A stretch of 64,000 nt of DNA from positions 233,246,109 to 233,310,108 of the forward strand of contig CM066033.1 of the NCBI GenBank assembly GCA_033557465.1. Direction: 5' to 3'. The stretch comes from Ichthyophis bannanicus. Lineage: Eukaryota > Chordata > Amphibia > Gymnophiona > Ichthyophiidae. The translations under genes were made by a program, and so were the position numbers. The notes beneath the pieces were generated by a model that was given only the letters and a program-made list of their open reading frames with translations, did not search any database and had not been told where the DNA came from. Below, piece by piece: positions 62,142 to 64,000 of this stretch; the stretch's first letter is position 1, and each line of letters starts with the position of its first letter.

Positions 62142-63845
62142 GGAGGGTTAAATCTTTCTATGAGAGCGGGGGAGGCTTTTCAAGATGGCGGCAGCAGTCT
62201 TAGCTGTGTGAAGACGTTTTTCCTATGGGAAGGAAACGAAAGGGCAAAACGGGGCCGTTGCCCTCACCGCCCCTTGTTGCCTCGACGCCTGTTTCCGCTG
62301 CGGGTCCTATGGACGCTTACCTGGTCCGTCTTGCACAGAATTCAGGAGCTGGTGGAGAGTGCCAAGCTGCGGTTTCGCTGGAACTGGGAGGTGCGGCGTC
62401 CGCTTCGGCGTTATCTTTCTCCCCAGTGTTGAGTCCAGCGCCGAAGGTCCCACGCAGCTCCCTGTTGCTGGAGGGCTTCCTGGAAGTGCTCTCTCCTGTG
62501 TCAGCAGGAGATGTTGTTTCTTCACGAGGGCCAGGAGAAGGAGGGCTGGTGGAGCGAGAACAACAAGCTGGTGGTGAGATTCTGTCTTCACAAACTTTGG
62601 CGCTAGTTGGAGGTGTCTCGGCAGAGAGATCATCTGTTCCTGCGAGACGAGTTGACCCACTGACGACTATGGAGGCTGAAGGTCCGCTTGCTGAATCAGA
62701 GGTGAGACTTTTTCATTGCAGCGTCCTACAGATTTTACCCTAGAGGCAATATGGAATGCTATTGCCTCCTTGGGTGAAGCTTTACTTCCTCAGATTTCCT
62801 CCTTGGCTTCTAAAGTGAAATCTGTGACGAGCTCAGTTGCCGATTTAGAAAGGAAACTTTCAGATGTGGCAGTGACTGTGGGGGGTTTACAAAACAGAGT
62901 GACTATTGTGGAAGATCAAACTGATGTCTTTAAGAAGAATTTCTTGTCGGTGCAATATAAATTGGAGCATTTGGATAATCTTTCTCGGGCACATAACTTG
63001 TGTGTTGTTAATTTTCCTAGGGTCCCCTCTGTCTCTGCAAGGGATATGTTTCAGGAATATTTAAGTGAGGTATTAGGGGTTTCTTCTGATATAACGCCTC
63101 CTTTGGTTAAGATCTATTATCTCCCTAAGGGGAAGAGAATATCTGGTGGGGCCCTAGGGGTTGGATTGGGTCAAGGGGAAGAATTGAATGTTACAGATTT
63201 GATAGAAAATTCTGGGCTTAACTCTCAGGAATTTTCCACTTTACTTATTACTTTTGCCTTATTGTCTGATAAAGATTGGATGTTGAGGCTGTTTTTTAGG
63301 AAAAGGAAGCTTCCCTTTAGGGGCTTAGCTGTTCGTATGTACCCTGACTTGGCTCGTGACACCCAGAAAAGACGCAGGGAGTTTCTCCTGCTCCGTTCTG
63401 GAGTTTTACAGCTTGGAGGGCTTTTTTTTCTTAAACATCCTTGTAAATGCCTGGTGAAGTACCAGGCGGTTTCTTATATTTTTTTGAGCCCTCACAGCTG
63501 TTAGCTTTCATTAGTGCTAGGCGGTTAGACTCTTTAAGTGATCCTCCTTAAACTCATGTTTTTGTTTTCTGAATTTTGACTGCTGCCTAGTTTCTTATGT
63601 ATTTGGTAAAGTTTATTATTCTATTAGAGTACCCCCCCCCCCCTTTATTGTGGGCTAGTGATGTTGGCACTGTTTGTATTATTTCTTATTGTATTGGTCA
63701 CGGGAGATTGAGTGGAGCCATGCGTATTTTCCTATTTTGTTATGTGATCTGTTTTTCTGAGTGTCAACCTGTTTCTGCAGGAAAGAATTATGTTTCTTTC
63801 TTGATTATATTGTAAAATTTCATAAATATAAAATTAAAAAAAATA
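62142..63845 (+). mobile_element. L1-type LINE with ORF1 and 3' UTR only, 18-bp target duplication
   Basis: Flanked by aagagtgccaccattact at 62124-62141 and 63846-63863, so both ends are exact. A short 5' UTR (with caagatggcggcagc, a YY1-like core at about 62181-62189) leads to ORF1 at 62225. About 340 bp of 3' UTR with a C11 run follow, then an A-rich end (aaattaaaaaaaataa). The endonuclease/RT ORF2 is missing, although the 5' and 3' ends are present. This is the organisation of the mammalian 'half-L1' HAL1 elements. The long target duplication indicates L1-type retrotransposition in trans. Confidence 0.8.
62225..63504 (+). CDS. L1-like ORF1 protein, interrupted by a 20-nt GT-AG segment
   Basis: ATG at 62225 (MGRKRKGKTG, a basic start usual in L1 ORF1p) is open to 62701. 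The 20 nt at 62702-62721 (gtgag...ttgcag) shift the frame. From 62722 the other frame is open to 63504. Without those 20 nt the frame would be continuous, about 419 residues. The second part has a coiled coil (VADLERKLSDVAVTVGGLQN, VEDQTDVFKKNF), an RRM-like AHNLCVVNFPRVPSVSARDM and a C-terminal domain (LAVRMYPDLARDTQKRRREF). ORF1p is the RNA chaperone of the L1 particle. The frame is otherwise free of stops, which suggests a young copy or a selected protein. Confidence 0.75.
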
Positions 63846-64000
63846 AAGAGTGCCACCATTACTTTTCCCACCACCGAGGTAAGGCTTAGTAGCCTATAGT
63901 TTGTCACCTCTTCGCTAATACCACTTTTGTGAAGAGGTGCTGCATCAACCCTTCTCCAGTCCTGCAGAACCTCTTCCATCTCCAAGGATCTATTAAAAAC

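Larger units (their letters stand above)
60706..64000 (-). pseudogene. CR1-C copy, split by an L1-type insertion, cut by the window end
   Basis: Tail at 60706 (acatagtaacatag), UTR, and ORF2 on the minus strand: MVVNRTHLQEMKVRSGMPQ, QSVLGPILFNVFVSDIAEGL, VCLFADDMKICNRVG (61613-61843), VIYLDFSKAFDTFPHRRL and VVNWIRNWLTDR (61850-62032). After the inserted element (62142-63845) the fingers continue with VLQDWRRVDAAPLHKSGISE and NYRLLSLTSVVGKV (63864-63985). Stops and shifts are present. The rest lies outside the window. Confidence 0.85.

Overview
This window looks like intronic or intergenic DNA from a large, repeat-filled vertebrate genome. The mix of repeats fits a tetrapod, most likely an amphibian such as a caecilian. 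It holds several CR1 subfamilies with octamer tails, L2 and related Jockey-superfamily LINEs, Tx1/L1-type LINEs, RTE (BovB-like) LINEs, a Ngaro/DIRS tyrosine-recombinase retrotransposon, palindromic PIF/Harbinger and hAT elements, a CORE-type tRNA SINE and a probable Penelope-like element. The species is inferred from repeat content alone. There is no bacterial-style gene organisation, and almost every long reading frame is retroelement protein or its antisense shadow. The only host-gene signal I can support is one candidate 61-nt exon on the minus strand (12883-12943), with good splice sites on both sides.

Layout. 1-2.5 kb: L2 remnants and two inverted 0.4-kb arms, each with a hammerhead-ribozyme-like motif. 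4-9 kb: an old LINE relic, then a decayed two-ORF CR1 element. 9.2-11.2 kb: a palindromic Harbinger MITE, a LINE tail and an L1-like copy with ORF1 only. 13.6-17.3 kb: a three-level nest of Jockey-type LINEs. 18-21.4 kb: a CR1 ORF2 that is open for 1039 codons. 22-25.2 kb: CR1 remnant and a 1.4-kb solo LTR inside a hAT MITE. 25.5-30.7 kb: an RTE relic and a 3.6-kb Harbinger-like element that carries further nested repeats. 31.7-32.5 kb: a minisatellite. 33.5-45.9 kb: L2, then an L1 ORF2 split by a nearly intact 6.7-kb Ngaro element. 45.9-57.3 kb: CR1 copies, including one minus-strand CR1 split by a CR1 and by an RTE that is itself split by another LINE. 57.3-64 kb: a DIRS relic, a CR1 ORF1 split by a CORE-SINE, and a CR1 split by an L1-type element with ORF1 only and an 18-bp target duplication.

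The genes do not form a host pathway. The working units are retrotransposon modules: endonuclease plus reverse transcriptase (CR1, L1, RTE); Gag, RT/RNase H, tyrosine recombinase and an SGNH esterase-like domain (Ngaro); and an esterase-like ORF1 (CR1). The order of insertion can be read from the nesting and target duplications. Ngaro and the CR1 subfamily called B here are the youngest-looking families; the RT relic at 4 kb and the DIRS relic at 58 kb are the oldest-looking. CR1 subfamily names A, B and C are mine and are used only to separate the copies.
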